Origin: Ornithinibacillus bavariensis | GTDB taxonomy: Bacteria; Bacillota; Bacilli; Bacillales; Amphibacillaceae | Length of the DNA stretch: 64,000 nt | Direction: 5' to 3' | NCBI RefSeq assembly: GCF_050433565.1 | Contig: NZ_JBNPWZ010000001.1 | Span: forward strand, 496,001 to 560,000 | Part shown: piece by piece, positions 24,226-32,698 of the stretch | Layout: each line of letters opens with the position of its first letter | How positions within the stretch are numbered: position 1 is the first letter of the stretch | Program-made: the position numbers and the translations under genes | The notes under the pieces: model-generated | What the model saw: only the letters and a program-made list of their open reading frames with translations | What the model was told of the DNA's origin: nothing | Database searches by the model: none

Positions 24226-25179
24226 ATGAAATTTATGCCTTGGCAAAAAGAAAGATTAGAAGAGCTTGTTGCGTTATGGAATCAAGAATTACAGGAAAGA
24301 TTTCCAATGCGCTTCGAACTATTTCAGCAAAACAGCTTTTTAGATAAAAACATTTCCTATGAAGGATCAAGAATGGTAGTAAACGAAAATGATAAAGTTG
24401 TTGGCTTTATTGTGGCAAAGCATTTTAAAGAAAATACTCCCATAAAATTGGGAGATGGAGTTGGCTGGATACAAACGATGTTAGTTGATTCTAATTACCG
24501 TAACCAGGGAATCGGTACACAGCTATTACAGCATGCAGAGTCAATTTTACAACAAGAGGGTGTAAAGGAAATACTGTTGGGTAGAGATCCCTATCATTAT
24601 TTTCCTGGAGTCCCAAGTGAAGATAAAGAGACAGCTCGTTGGTTTGAGAAACGTGGCTATCTACATCTAACAACGGAAACAGATCTAAGTAGAAGCTATG
24701 AGGTACAAGAACCTATTGATTGGCCGGTAATACCGAATGTTGAATTTTCTATCTTACAAGAGACAGAGAAAGAAGAATTTCTGGCATTTTTACATCGTTG
24801 CTTCCCAGGAAGATGGGAATATGAAGCGGTTCATTACTTCCAAAAAGGCGGGACAGGACGAGAATTTGTTGTCCTAAAGGAGAATGACGTAATCATCGGA
24901 TTTTGTCGTGTTAATGATGGTAATTCACCGATCATAATGGGAAATATTAACTGGTCACCATTGTTTAATGGGTCATATGGAGGTATTGGGCCACTTGGTG
25001 TGGATGCTGAAAAACGTAAAAATGGTTATGGACTTGCGGTAGTTAAGGCTGGAATTGCTACTCTTCGTGAACGTGGCATTACTCGAATCGTTATTGACTG
25101 GACAGGATTAGTGGATTTCTACCGAAAACTTGGCTTTGAAAGCTGGAAGAGCTATGAAGGCTATAAAAAGGAGCTATAA
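24226..25179 (+). CDS. Tandem-GNAT acetyltransferase (arm B, second)
   Basis: A 317-aa double GNAT. The N-terminal domain has VDSNYRNQGIGTQLLQHAE; the C-terminal domain has LGVDAEKRKNGYGLAVVKAG and ends in IDWTGLVDFYRKLGFESWKSY. ATG 24226 is preferred because GGAGGG precedes it by 7 bp; TTG 24199 is upstream of that site. It ends 2 bp before the AmiE-like gene, so the two are translationally linked. The acceptor substrate is not known. Confidence 0.8.
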   Translation: MKFMPWQKERLEELVALWNQELQERFPMRFELFQQNSFLDKNISYEGSRMVVNENDKVVGFIVAKHFKENTPIKLGDGVGWIQTMLVDSNYRNQGIGTQLLQHAESILQQEGVKEILLGRDPYHYFPGVPSEDKETARWFEKRGYLHLTTETDLSRSYEVQEPIDWPVIPNVEFSILQETEKEEFLAFLHRCFPGRWEYEAVHYFQKGGTGREFVVLKENDVIIGFCRVNDGNSPIIMGNINWSPLFNGSYGGIGPLGVDAEKRKNGYGLAVVKAGIATLRERGITRIVIDWTGLVDFYRKLGFESWKSYEGYKKEL

Positions 25180-25181
25180 TC

Positions 25182-26228
25182 ATGCGAGAAAAAGTATTGG
25201 GGTTTTTACAGCAAGAGATTGAATTGGAGCATATACCTGGGGCTGTGATTCATGTCTCCCATCAAGGAAAGGTACTGATGCAGGAAGCAATCGGTAATCG
25301 AGTTGTATACCCAGAAGTAGCACCAATGCAGCTTGATACGGTATTTGATTTAGCATCACTAACAAAGGTCGTTTCGACATTGCCCGCTATACTCAAGCTT
25401 TTAGATGCTGGCTTGATTCGATTAGATGACAGTGTATCCTTCTTTTTACCTGAATTCGGAAATGAGGGAAAAGAAGATATTACGTTAAGACATTTATTAA
25501 CCCATACATCAGGTCTACCATCTCATATTCCATATTTTTTGGAGAAATTGAATACTGAACAGATATTAGAGCGTATTTACGAACAACCATTAGAATTTAA
25601 GACAGGGGAAAAGGTAGTCTATAGTGATTTAGGACTAATAACTTTATATAAAATAGTAGAAATCGTAACTGGAGAGCGTTTTGAAGAATATTTAAGTAGA
25701 GAAATTTTTAATCCTCTTGAAATGTATGAAACAAGCTATAAGCCAAGCTTTGAACATAATCGCTATGCAGCAACAGAATACAGTGAGGAGCTAAATGCAT
25801 TCAAAGTAGGAATTGTTCATGACGAAAATACTGAATCAATGGGTGGCATCAGTGGCCATGCTGGACTTTTCTCAACAATTCATGACCTCGCTAAATATGC
25901 CCAGATGATTGAGAATCACGGCGTGTACAATGGAAAATGCATTCTATCGGAGTCGGGCTTACGTCTAGCTAGGAAAAACCATACCCCTTTTGATGATGAA
26001 TACCGTGGTCTTGGCTGGCAATTAAAGAGCCCAATGTATTCTCCATGTGGTGATTATTTCTCGAATTCTACTTATGGCCATACTGGATTTACTGGCACAA
26101 GTATTTGGTTTGATCCAGAGATTGATTTACATGTGATATTATTGACGAATCGAGTGCATTTTGGAAGAAAACCTCCTATTCTAAGATTGAGACCGAGATT
26201 GCATAATTTGATACGATCGCATTTTTAG
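25182..26228 (+). CDS. AmiE-like serine hydrolase (beta-lactamase family), no signal peptide
   Basis: Class C beta-lactamase/penicillin-binding-like fold, 348 aa. The catalytic motifs are SLTK (SxxK, about residues 67-70), YSD in VVYSDLG (YxN-type) and HTG in GHTGFTGTS (KTG-type). The arrangement matches B. subtilis AmiE (YbbE), a MurNAc-L-alanine amidase from the same salvage pathway. AmiE is secreted, but this protein starts MREKVLGFLQQEIELEH without a signal peptide. If the function is conserved it would strip stem peptides inside the cell. It is the last gene of arm B. Confidence 0.8.
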   Translation: MREKVLGFLQQEIELEHIPGAVIHVSHQGKVLMQEAIGNRVVYPEVAPMQLDTVFDLASLTKVVSTLPAILKLLDAGLIRLDDSVSFFLPEFGNEGKEDITLRHLLTHTSGLPSHIPYFLEKLNTEQILERIYEQPLEFKTGEKVVYSDLGLITLYKIVEIVTGERFEEYLSREIFNPLEMYETSYKPSFEHNRYAATEYSEELNAFKVGIVHDENTESMGGISGHAGLFSTIHDLAKYAQMIENHGVYNGKCILSESGLRLARKNHTPFDDEYRGLGWQLKSPMYSPCGDYFSNSTYGHTGFTGTSIWFDPEIDLHVILLTNRVHFGRKPPILRLRPRLHNLIRSHF

Positions 26229-26273
26229 CGGGTGAACTATTGTAAGTTTCTTACAAAAAGAGAAGGTGGTTTT

Positions 26274-27029
26274 ATGAAATCCACAAATAAATTCACAGAC
26301 AAGGCTAAGGTATATGCAAAATATCGTCCTAATTACCCTATTAAATATATTGATTACTTAATTGCTGAAACAGGTATTAATGAGGAGTGTATAATTGCAG
26401 ATATTGGCTCAGGGACTGGAATATTAAGTAGACAGCTTCTGGAAAGAGGATTTACTGTAATCGGAGTGGAACCAAATGATGATATGAGAACATTAGCGGA
26501 ACAAGCTTTGAATTCGGATGACCGATTTATTTCCGTCAAGGCAACGGCCGAAAATACAACAATAAAAGACAATAGTGTAGATTTAATAACAGTAGCACAG
26601 GCATTTCATTGGTTCAATATGGAGCAGTTCAGATTGGAATGTCAGCGGATTTTAAAACAAGATGCGAAGGTAGCTCTTGTATGGAATAGTAGGGATGGGA
26701 CAAGTGATATCAACAAGGAATGTGCTAATGTTTGCCAAAAGTACTGTCCCAATTTTAACGGTTTTAGTGGAGGAATGGAGGAAACTTCGATTGCATTTCA
26801 GCAATTCTTTAAAGATGGAAAATATTATTTTAAGCATTTTCGCAATGATTTGCAATTTAATTTAATTGGATTTTTGGGGAGGTATTTATCTGCTTCCTTT
26901 TCCCCGAAAAAGACCGACAAGGAGTATAAACCCTTCATTGCTGCATTAACAGAAGTATTTGAAAAGTATAGCGACAATGGGCAAATAGTTATTCCAACTA
27001 GTACAAAAAGCTATTTGGGTGAAGTGTAA
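26274..27029 (+). CDS. Class I SAM-dependent methyltransferase
   Basis: A methyltransferase of the type 11 fold, 251 aa: motif I IADIGSGTGILSRQL with the following acidic VIGVEPNDDM, and ATAENTTIKDNSVDLITVAQ at motif II/III. ATG 26274 has AAGGTGG 6 bp upstream; ATG 26232 does not. The family includes YhhF/YcgJ-like enzymes of varied substrates. It follows the AmiE-like gene by 45 bp but has no evident link to wall salvage. Confidence 0.8.
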   Translation: MKSTNKFTDKAKVYAKYRPNYPIKYIDYLIAETGINEECIIADIGSGTGILSRQLLERGFTVIGVEPNDDMRTLAEQALNSDDRFISVKATAENTTIKDNSVDLITVAQAFHWFNMEQFRLECQRILKQDAKVALVWNSRDGTSDINKECANVCQKYCPNFNGFSGGMEETSIAFQQFFKDGKYYFKHFRNDLQFNLIGFLGRYLSASFSPKKTDKEYKPFIAALTEVFEKYSDNGQIVIPTSTKSYLGEV

Positions 27030-27196
27030 TTGTTTAGAGGTTGATTATATAAAAATACATTTCTGGAAATTAGTATAAAAATACAGTAAAAAAATATTTA
27101 CAAGCTAAAGTGTATAGAGTTTTATTCATGGAACCTAATGGTAGGATTAGACGTACTACATAATACATATTCAATGGTGCAGAGGAGGAGAATTTT

Positions 27197-27370
27197 CTGA
27201 GTAGTATTGGAATACCAGGATTAGTACTAACGTTAATTCCTTTGCTAGTACCTATAGCACTCATTGTGTTTCTATTAATTTGGATTTACCAAATAAAAGT
27301 CAGCAATGACGTACAAGTGAAGCAAAACCAAAAAATAATTGATTTATTAGAGAAATTAAATCGGAAATAG
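27197..27370 (+). CDS. Small membrane protein, probable CTG start
   Basis: An ideal ribosome binding site GAGGAGGAG (27182-27190) is followed 6 bp later by CTG, and the open frame reads LSSIGIPGLVLTLIPLLVPI, then a hydrophobic helix, then a basic coiled tail (QIKVSNDVQV and QKIIDLLEKLNRK). There is no ATG, GTG or TTG at a sensible distance. At 57 codons with one membrane helix and an amphipathic tail it looks real; ATT 27206 is another possible start. The next gene starts 30 bp downstream, suggesting a two-gene unit. The family is not recognised. Confidence 0.6.
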   Translation: MSSIGIPGLVLTLIPLLVPIALIVFLLIWIYQIKVSNDVQVKQNQKIIDLLEKLNRK

Positions 27371-27400
27371 AAACGAACATCGATTAAGGAGGGAAGTGTT

Positions 27401-27703
27401 GTGGATTTTGATTTTTTTTGGTTGGCATTAGGAATAGCTATTGCCGGATACTGTATAGGAGAAGGCTTGAAAAATTTCAAGAATCCTAATGCGAAAAATC
27501 CGATAGATTTTTTAGATGAAGATGACGAACATGAGTTAATTAAAGAAAATGAAGTACACTATTTCATGGGAATAGCAAAGGAAGATGCAAAATCACTAAT
27601 AGAGGAATATCCAGATATCCCCCATATCGTTATTAACGAAAAAGTGTACTATCCAAAGGCAAAATTACGTCAATGGCTTTTAAGCTTGGGAGATGAGAAG
27701 TAA
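27401..27703 (+). CDS. Membrane-anchored protein with excisionase-like C-terminus
   Basis: A 100-aa protein from GTG 27401 with GGAGG upstream. Residues 5-23 form one membrane helix (FFWLALGIAIAGYCIGEGL), followed by an acidic linker and a C-terminal segment (EVHYFMGIAKEDAKSLIEEY, then INEKVYYPKAKLRQWLLSLG) resembling the small winged helix of excisionase/MerR-type domains. It is cotranscribed with the small membrane gene before it. The function is unknown. Confidence 0.65.
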   Translation: MDFDFFWLALGIAIAGYCIGEGLKNFKNPNAKNPIDFLDEDDEHELIKENEVHYFMGIAKEDAKSLIEEYPDIPHIVINEKVYYPKAKLRQWLLSLGDEK

Positions 27704-27754
27704 TATTTACTAAATAAATTTGTTGTTATAACTAAATCAAAGTATAGTCTGAAA

Positions 27755-27788
27755 AAAGCATGAAGACTTGTTGTCTCATGCTTTTTTA
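27755..27788. terminator. Bidirectional terminator
   Basis: AAAGCATGAAGAC pairs with GTCTCATGCTTT (one mismatch) around a short loop, with A-runs before and T-runs after. It serves the gene pair on its left and the alpha/beta hydrolase on the opposite strand. Confidence 0.75.
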
Positions 27789-27844
27789 TGGAATATTGGT
27801 TTATGTTATTACTGATTTCATAAATCCCGTTCATCTTATATATG

Positions 27845-28657
27845 TTAATGGCTGCTAAGAAAATGTTTCAATATTGTATTAAACTCTTCATCATGCTCCC
27901 AAAACATCATATGCCCGCCTAGTACCTCCAGTTCTGTGTTTGGTGATATTTTTGATAGATATTCAATCGCCGATTGGGCCCAATGCTCTGCTACAGTCAT
28001 TAAGGTTGGAATCTTTTTACTTGTCTCTTCTACTATCTGTCTGTAATCAGAAAACATACCAGATGCATATAGATTACTAGCTATGTAATAGGGGGTTCTC
28101 ATGGATTGTTCAACAAGCCATCTAAGTTCCTTTTCAGACAAATTCTTTTGTACCATCACATCAGTAATGTAACTTGTAATAAAATCTCTATGGCCCTGTG
28201 GAGTTCTTAAATACGTGTTATAAAGAGAAGCGATATCATCAAGTGGACCCTCAACCCAATCATCTTGATTAATGGATAATGACTTCGGTGGCATATCAAT
28301 CATTACTAGTGATTTTATGTCTTGTATTCCATTTTGCTTTATATATTCCCAAGCGGTGAGACAGCCAAATGACCATCCTACTAATGTTACATGATGAATA
28401 TTTAAAAACTGTAAAATTTTAGCTAAATCATTTCCATGTGTAACATAATCATTTCCGTGTACAGTAATCGTTGATTTCCCATGGCTTCTGGGATCTATTA
28501 CAACAACCTGATTCGTTTTGGAAAAATAGTTTACTTGTTTCTCAAAAACTTCCGTCGTAAAGGTGAACCCTGGAATGAAAACTAGTACATCACCTTCCCC
28601 AATAGTCTCTACGAACAATTCAACACCAGGATCTACTTCTACATATTTTCCAGGCAT
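27845..28657 (-). CDS. Alpha/beta hydrolase
   Basis: A 270-aa alpha/beta-hydrolase with oxyanion region FIPGFTFTTEVFEK, nucleophile elbow GWSFG (Ser about residue 99) and a C-terminal His in LGGHMMFWEHDEEF. The Asp would lie near VIDPRSHGKS or later. The ATG has GGGGTGG upstream. The substrate cannot be told from sequence. It stands alone, convergent with the small membrane genes. Confidence 0.85.
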   Translation of the reverse strand: MPGKYVEVDPGVELFVETIGEGDVLVFIPGFTFTTEVFEKQVNYFSKTNQVVVIDPRSHGKSTITVHGNDYVTHGNDLAKILQFLNIHHVTLVGWSFGCLTAWEYIKQNGIQDIKSLVMIDMPPKSLSINQDDWVEGPLDDIASLYNTYLRTPQGHRDFITSYITDVMVQKNLSEKELRWLVEQSMRTPYYIASNLYASGMFSDYRQIVEETSKKIPTLMTVAEHWAQSAIEYLSKISPNTELEVLGGHMMFWEHDEEFNTILKHFLSSH

Positions 28658-28887
28658 ATGAATCCACCCCCAAATTTACTTTTTTACCATAGCATATTAT
28701 GAATTCTAGCCATTCATTCCGATAGAAGTACATGAGGTAAAAGTATTTTTTCTGAAGCATGAATTCAAAAGCTGTACATATATTTCTAATAGAAAGATAG
28801 GTGGAAAGCAGTCATTCTTTTCTCTAGTTAATTGAATACATCTATCCACCTTGTTTTATGAATTTTGGATAAAGAGGGGGTTAATTG

Positions 28888-30213
28888 GTGAAGCATAAAA
28901 AACGATTATGGTTGATGTTGATGATGGCTGTCCTGTTGTTGGTAGTGGCAGCTTGTTCTAAGGATAAGGATTCTAGCTCAACTGTTGGCAAGAATGGTGA
29001 GATTGCCGGAGATTTGGAGATTCAATATTTTGTAGGTGGCTATGGTGATTCTTGGTGGAAGGAGGTCATAGCAGACTTTAAAAAAGTATATCCAGATGTT
29101 AATGTCATTGAACATGCCGGTCCCAATATTAACGAGGAGATGCGTTCAAGATGGGTATCCAATGATCCGCCTGATGTCGTCTATATTGATGGTGCCGGTT
29201 CTAGTGAAACACAAATGGTCGAGGACGGGCAGCTTATGAATATAACAGAATGGGTCAATGGAATTGAATTAGAGGGCGGAGATAAACTGATTGATAGTTT
29301 CATTGTTAAACCAGCCACCTATAATGGGGAAATCTATTCATTACCACTAGTTTTTGATACGTGGGGAACGTGGTATGATAAGGCGCTATTTGAAGAAAAG
29401 GGATATACTGTTCCTAAAAATTTTGATGAGTTTATAGATTCCATGAAAGAAATTAAAGATGGTGAGGGGATTGATCCGTTTGTGACGTCTGGTCAGCATC
29501 CGTATTATTTCTTGCGTGGCATGCTGTATCCTGCGTTTGCAGCAGCGGGTGGGGAAGAGCTATTAGAAGACGTAATTACTGGTAAGGAAGGTGCATGGTC
29601 CAGTGAACAAGTATTAGATATTATGAAACGGGTGCAAAAAATGGTAGATGAAGGAATGTTCGATTCCGGTCTAGGTGCGCTGAATCATACACAGTCACAG
29701 ATGAATTTCCTTCTTCATGAAAATGCCTTTATCCCAGTGGGGTTCTGGCTACCAAATGAGATGAAAAATGATATTCCAGAAGGATTTGATTTCGGATTTA
29801 TTCCGTCGCCTATGAATGCTACAGATGAAAAGTATGCTATTGTGCCAGATTTACGCCCACTTGCAATCGCGGAAGGGGCAGAAAATCCTGAAGCAGCCAA
29901 GGCTTTTGTTGCGTTTGTATTTACAAGGGAATATGCCAGTGCCTTCAGTGAGCATACTGGGGCCATCATGAACTTAACAGGAGTAGATTTGACGAAGAAT
30001 GATAAGGTCCCAGAATATTTAATGAATGCGAATGCGATGATCAATGATCCGGATATTGTTCAAATTTATGAAAAGCCACATCCAATGAGTGCGGATCTCG
30101 AAACACCGATAGGTAATGCATTAGTTTCCTTAATGCTAGGAAACATGACTGCTGAAGAATTTGTAGTCGAAGCAGAGAAGGCTGCAGAGGAATACCGAGC
30201 CGGATTAAATTAA
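28888..30213 (+). CDS. Sugar ABC transporter substrate-binding lipoprotein (third system)
   Basis: Solute-binding protein family 1, 441 aa, with signal peptide MKHKKRLWLMLMMAVLLLVV and lipobox VAAC. GTG 28888 lies 7 bp after GAGGGGG; TTG 28885 is a second choice. It starts a three-gene importer without an enzyme or regulator beside it, so the substrate is unknown. It is not closely similar to either salvage-locus lipoprotein. Confidence 0.87.
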   Translation: MKHKKRLWLMLMMAVLLLVVAACSKDKDSSSTVGKNGEIAGDLEIQYFVGGYGDSWWKEVIADFKKVYPDVNVIEHAGPNINEEMRSRWVSNDPPDVVYIDGAGSSETQMVEDGQLMNITEWVNGIELEGGDKLIDSFIVKPATYNGEIYSLPLVFDTWGTWYDKALFEEKGYTVPKNFDEFIDSMKEIKDGEGIDPFVTSGQHPYYFLRGMLYPAFAAAGGEELLEDVITGKEGAWSSEQVLDIMKRVQKMVDEGMFDSGLGALNHTQSQMNFLLHENAFIPVGFWLPNEMKNDIPEGFDFGFIPSPMNATDEKYAIVPDLRPLAIAEGAENPEAAKAFVAFVFTREYASAFSEHTGAIMNLTGVDLTKNDKVPEYLMNANAMINDPDIVQIYEKPHPMSADLETPIGNALVSLMLGNMTAEEFVVEAEKAAEEYRAGLN

Positions 30214-30225
30214 GGGATTATTTAT

Positions 30226-30250
30226 AGGGGCGGTTCTAGGAATTGCCCCT
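30226..30250 (+). promoter_or_regulatory. Stem-loop after binding-protein gene (third system)
   Basis: AGGGGCGGTTC pairs with GAATTGCCCCT (two G-U pairs) with almost no loop extension, 12 bp after the stop codon. Position and shape match the hairpins at 2450 and 19288. Confidence 0.6.
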
Positions 30251-30259
30251 GATAAAGAA

Positions 30260-31165
30260 ATGAGTGATGGCATGGTACAGACTAAAAAACAAAAATATCT
30301 GTTTTTAGCGTTTTGTTTATTACCAACATTTATCTTATTTGCTGTTTTTACCTTGTATCCGTTGTTTAGTGGATTGTATTATTCGTTTTTCGATTGGTCA
30401 GGATCATCCAGTAAGAAAGAATTCATAGGATTTGCCAATTATGTGCAATTGTTTAAGGATTCCGTCATACCAGATACAATTATTCACGATTACTTCTTAG
30501 TCGTAACAAAAGTTATTGGAATCATGATTTTAGCCATCTTTTTTGCAGTAGCATTGACACAATTGAAAATAAAAGAAGCACCCTTCTACCGAATTGTGTT
30601 CTTCTTTCCAAATATTATGTCTGTTGTAGTAATTGGGATATTATGGACGTTTATTTTTAACCCTAATTTAGGACTAGTTAATTCTGGCTTAGAGGTTTTA
30701 GGCTTAGAGTCACTTGCAAAACCTTGGCTTGGTGATGAAAAATGGGCACTTCCAAGTATCATGGTACCAGCGATATGGGCTGGGATTGGACTATTTATGC
30801 TCATGCTTATGGGAGGTATTGCAAACATATCGAAAAGCTATTATGAAGCTGCAAGGATAGATGGGGCATCGGAATGGCAGCAATTTTGGAAAATAACATT
30901 ACCACTTGTTTGGCCTCAAATAAAGGTTTCTATTCTGTATATTGTTATCACAACACTGAATGGATCGTTTATACTCGTACAGGTCATGACAGGTGGGGGA
31001 CCAAATAACGCTACGCATGTAATGGGCTCGTACTTATATCAGCAAGCCTTTAAGCAATACAACTTCGGATATGGTGCAACTATTGGTGTTATGATTCTAA
31101 TTCTATCATTGGTAACTGTTTTGCTATTACAATTTTTAATGCGACGGGAGAAGGTTGAGTATTAG
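30260..31165 (+). CDS. Sugar ABC transporter permease, MalF type (third system)
   Basis: A 301-aa permease with six predicted helices and EAA loop YEAARIDGASEWQQFWKITLPL. The start is uncertain: ATG 30260 has no good site, and ATG 30272 has a weak GATGG before it. It is followed by the second permease 43 bp later. Confidence 0.87.
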   Translation: MSDGMVQTKKQKYLFLAFCLLPTFILFAVFTLYPLFSGLYYSFFDWSGSSSKKEFIGFANYVQLFKDSVIPDTIIHDYFLVVTKVIGIMILAIFFAVALTQLKIKEAPFYRIVFFFPNIMSVVVIGILWTFIFNPNLGLVNSGLEVLGLESLAKPWLGDEKWALPSIMVPAIWAGIGLFMLMLMGGIANISKSYYEAARIDGASEWQQFWKITLPLVWPQIKVSILYIVITTLNGSFILVQVMTGGGPNNATHVMGSYLYQQAFKQYNFGYGATIGVMILILSLVTVLLLQFLMRREKVEY

Positions 31166-31208
31166 CGAGTAGGAGATATTTACCCGTCATGTCGGTAGGG
31201 GGATATGT

Positions 31209-32051
31209 ATGGAAAAAAGTGTAGGGCAATTTCTCGGAAGGACAGGTATTCGAATCCCATTAATCTTGTGGACGATTGCGGTATTGTATCCGATATTCTG
31301 GATGTTTTTAGGTTCATTTAAATCCAATGCAGAGATTTATCGTAATCCATGGGGATGGCCGGAAGTATTTAATTTTAATAATTTTTCCCAAGCATGGTCG
31401 AATTATAATATCGACACGAGTGTGTTTAATAGTTTATTTGTTACGGTAATTGGTGCTGTACTTACACTTGTCTTAGCTATACCGACCGCTTATGCGATTG
31501 AACGGATAAATTTTCGCGGTAGTAAGGTTCTGTTTACAATCTATATCTCAGCAATGATGATTCCAATGGTATTAGGCTGGATCCCTTTGTTTTTTTTACT
31601 ATCTAAATTAAATCTATTGGATAGTATAATAGGGCTTTCGATTGTTTATGCAGTTAGTCAATTACCATTTAGTATTTTTGTTTTAACTAGCTTTATGAGT
31701 ACTGTTCCAAAGTCACTAGAAGAAGCAGCTGCAATTGATGGGATGTCTCCTTATGGAATTCTATTTAAAGTAATTACACCACTAACGATGTCTGGAATTA
31801 TTACAGTCTCCATCATGAATTGCATCCAATTTTGGAATGAATACTTCATGGCACTAATCTTTCTGCAAACAAAAGAAAATTACACACTGGCATTGGCAAT
31901 TGACTACATCAGTAACGAAGCTCAATACACCAACGCCTGGGGAACACTATTCGCAAGCTTAGTCATCGCCATTCTCCCTGTGATCATCCTCTACATTATT
32001 TTCCAAAGACGCATCGCAAAAGGCATGACGGAAGGAGCCATTAAAGGGTGA
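31209..32051 (+). CDS. Sugar ABC transporter permease, MalG type (third system)
   Basis: A 280-aa permease with EAA loop EEAAAIDGMSPYGILFKVITPL and the C-terminal IAKGMTEGAIKG. ATG with GTAGGGGG upstream. The last 150 bp of the gene are more GC-rich than the rest. The operon ends here with a terminator at 32201. Confidence 0.88.
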   Translation: MEKSVGQFLGRTGIRIPLILWTIAVLYPIFWMFLGSFKSNAEIYRNPWGWPEVFNFNNFSQAWSNYNIDTSVFNSLFVTVIGAVLTLVLAIPTAYAIERINFRGSKVLFTIYISAMMIPMVLGWIPLFFLLSKLNLLDSIIGLSIVYAVSQLPFSIFVLTSFMSTVPKSLEEAAAIDGMSPYGILFKVITPLTMSGIITVSIMNCIQFWNEYFMALIFLQTKENYTLALAIDYISNEAQYTNAWGTLFASLVIAILPVIILYIIFQRRIAKGMTEGAIKG

Positions 32052-32200
32052 GGCGGCTACTGCTACTCCCTATGTCAAAAGAAAAGTGAAAATAATAGTA
32101 CTGAGCTGACAAAATTGTCATGGTAAATAGAAAATAACCTTACTTCTAGTCTCGTGCAACATATTCTCAGGTCAACCGCCCTTTATGCGGTTTATAATCT

Positions 32201-32230
32201 ACCGAGTGGTTGCTGCCACTCGGTTTTTCT
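32201..32230. terminator. Terminator after the third sugar importer
   Basis: ACCGAGTGG (32201-32209) pairs with CCACTCGGT (32216-32224) and is followed by TTTTCTT. A second small hairpin, AACCGC/GCGGTT, lies just upstream at 32174-32192. Confidence 0.85.
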
Positions 32231-32287
32231 TATCTTATAGCATATAAGCAGTAATGATATAACCTTCTGATATAAAACTCCGCTAAA

Positions 32288-32698
32288 TTATCTATTTTTA
32301 CCCAACTGTTCATTCATAGAATCCACATTCCTCTTGTAATAAATAAAAAAACCTGTCCAATACAAAGAATACAGTACTGTAAATAGTAATATTCCAATTG
32401 CAACAGCCTTAAAGTTAAACGGGATCCAACCAACCGGAAGGGCAATTAAAATATATACGAAAATAGAGAGAGTATAATGGGTTATCGTTTTTCTTAATGG
32501 ACTCCATTTTTCGGTTTCGAAAATATAGGAAGCTAACCCAAAATAAATCCCTAGTCCAAAGCTTGCTAGCATATGATTCCAAACCTCAGCAGCAGTTTCT
32601 TCAAAATGAGCAAACTTTATAATGGTAAGGGCAATAAATGTGGCGATTCCACCAAATGCAATCCCATATAACCCCCTTCGTAGGATTTCTTTAATCAT
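32288..32698 (-). CDS. DUF3021 membrane protein
   Basis: A 136-aa protein with four predicted helices and the DUF3021 pattern (GIAFGGIATFIALTIIKF, then PVGWIPFNFKAVAIGILLF, then YYKRNVDSMNEQL). Its start overlaps the end of the LytTR gene by 8 bp. LytTR-DUF3021 pairs are widespread in Firmicutes; the membrane partner often restrains the regulator. Confidence 0.8.
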   Translation of the reverse strand: MIKEILRRGLYGIAFGGIATFIALTIIKFAHFEETAAEVWNHMLASFGLGIYFGLASYIFETEKWSPLRKTITHYTLSIFVYILIALPVGWIPFNFKAVAIGILLFTVLYSLYWTGFFIYYKRNVDSMNEQLGKNR

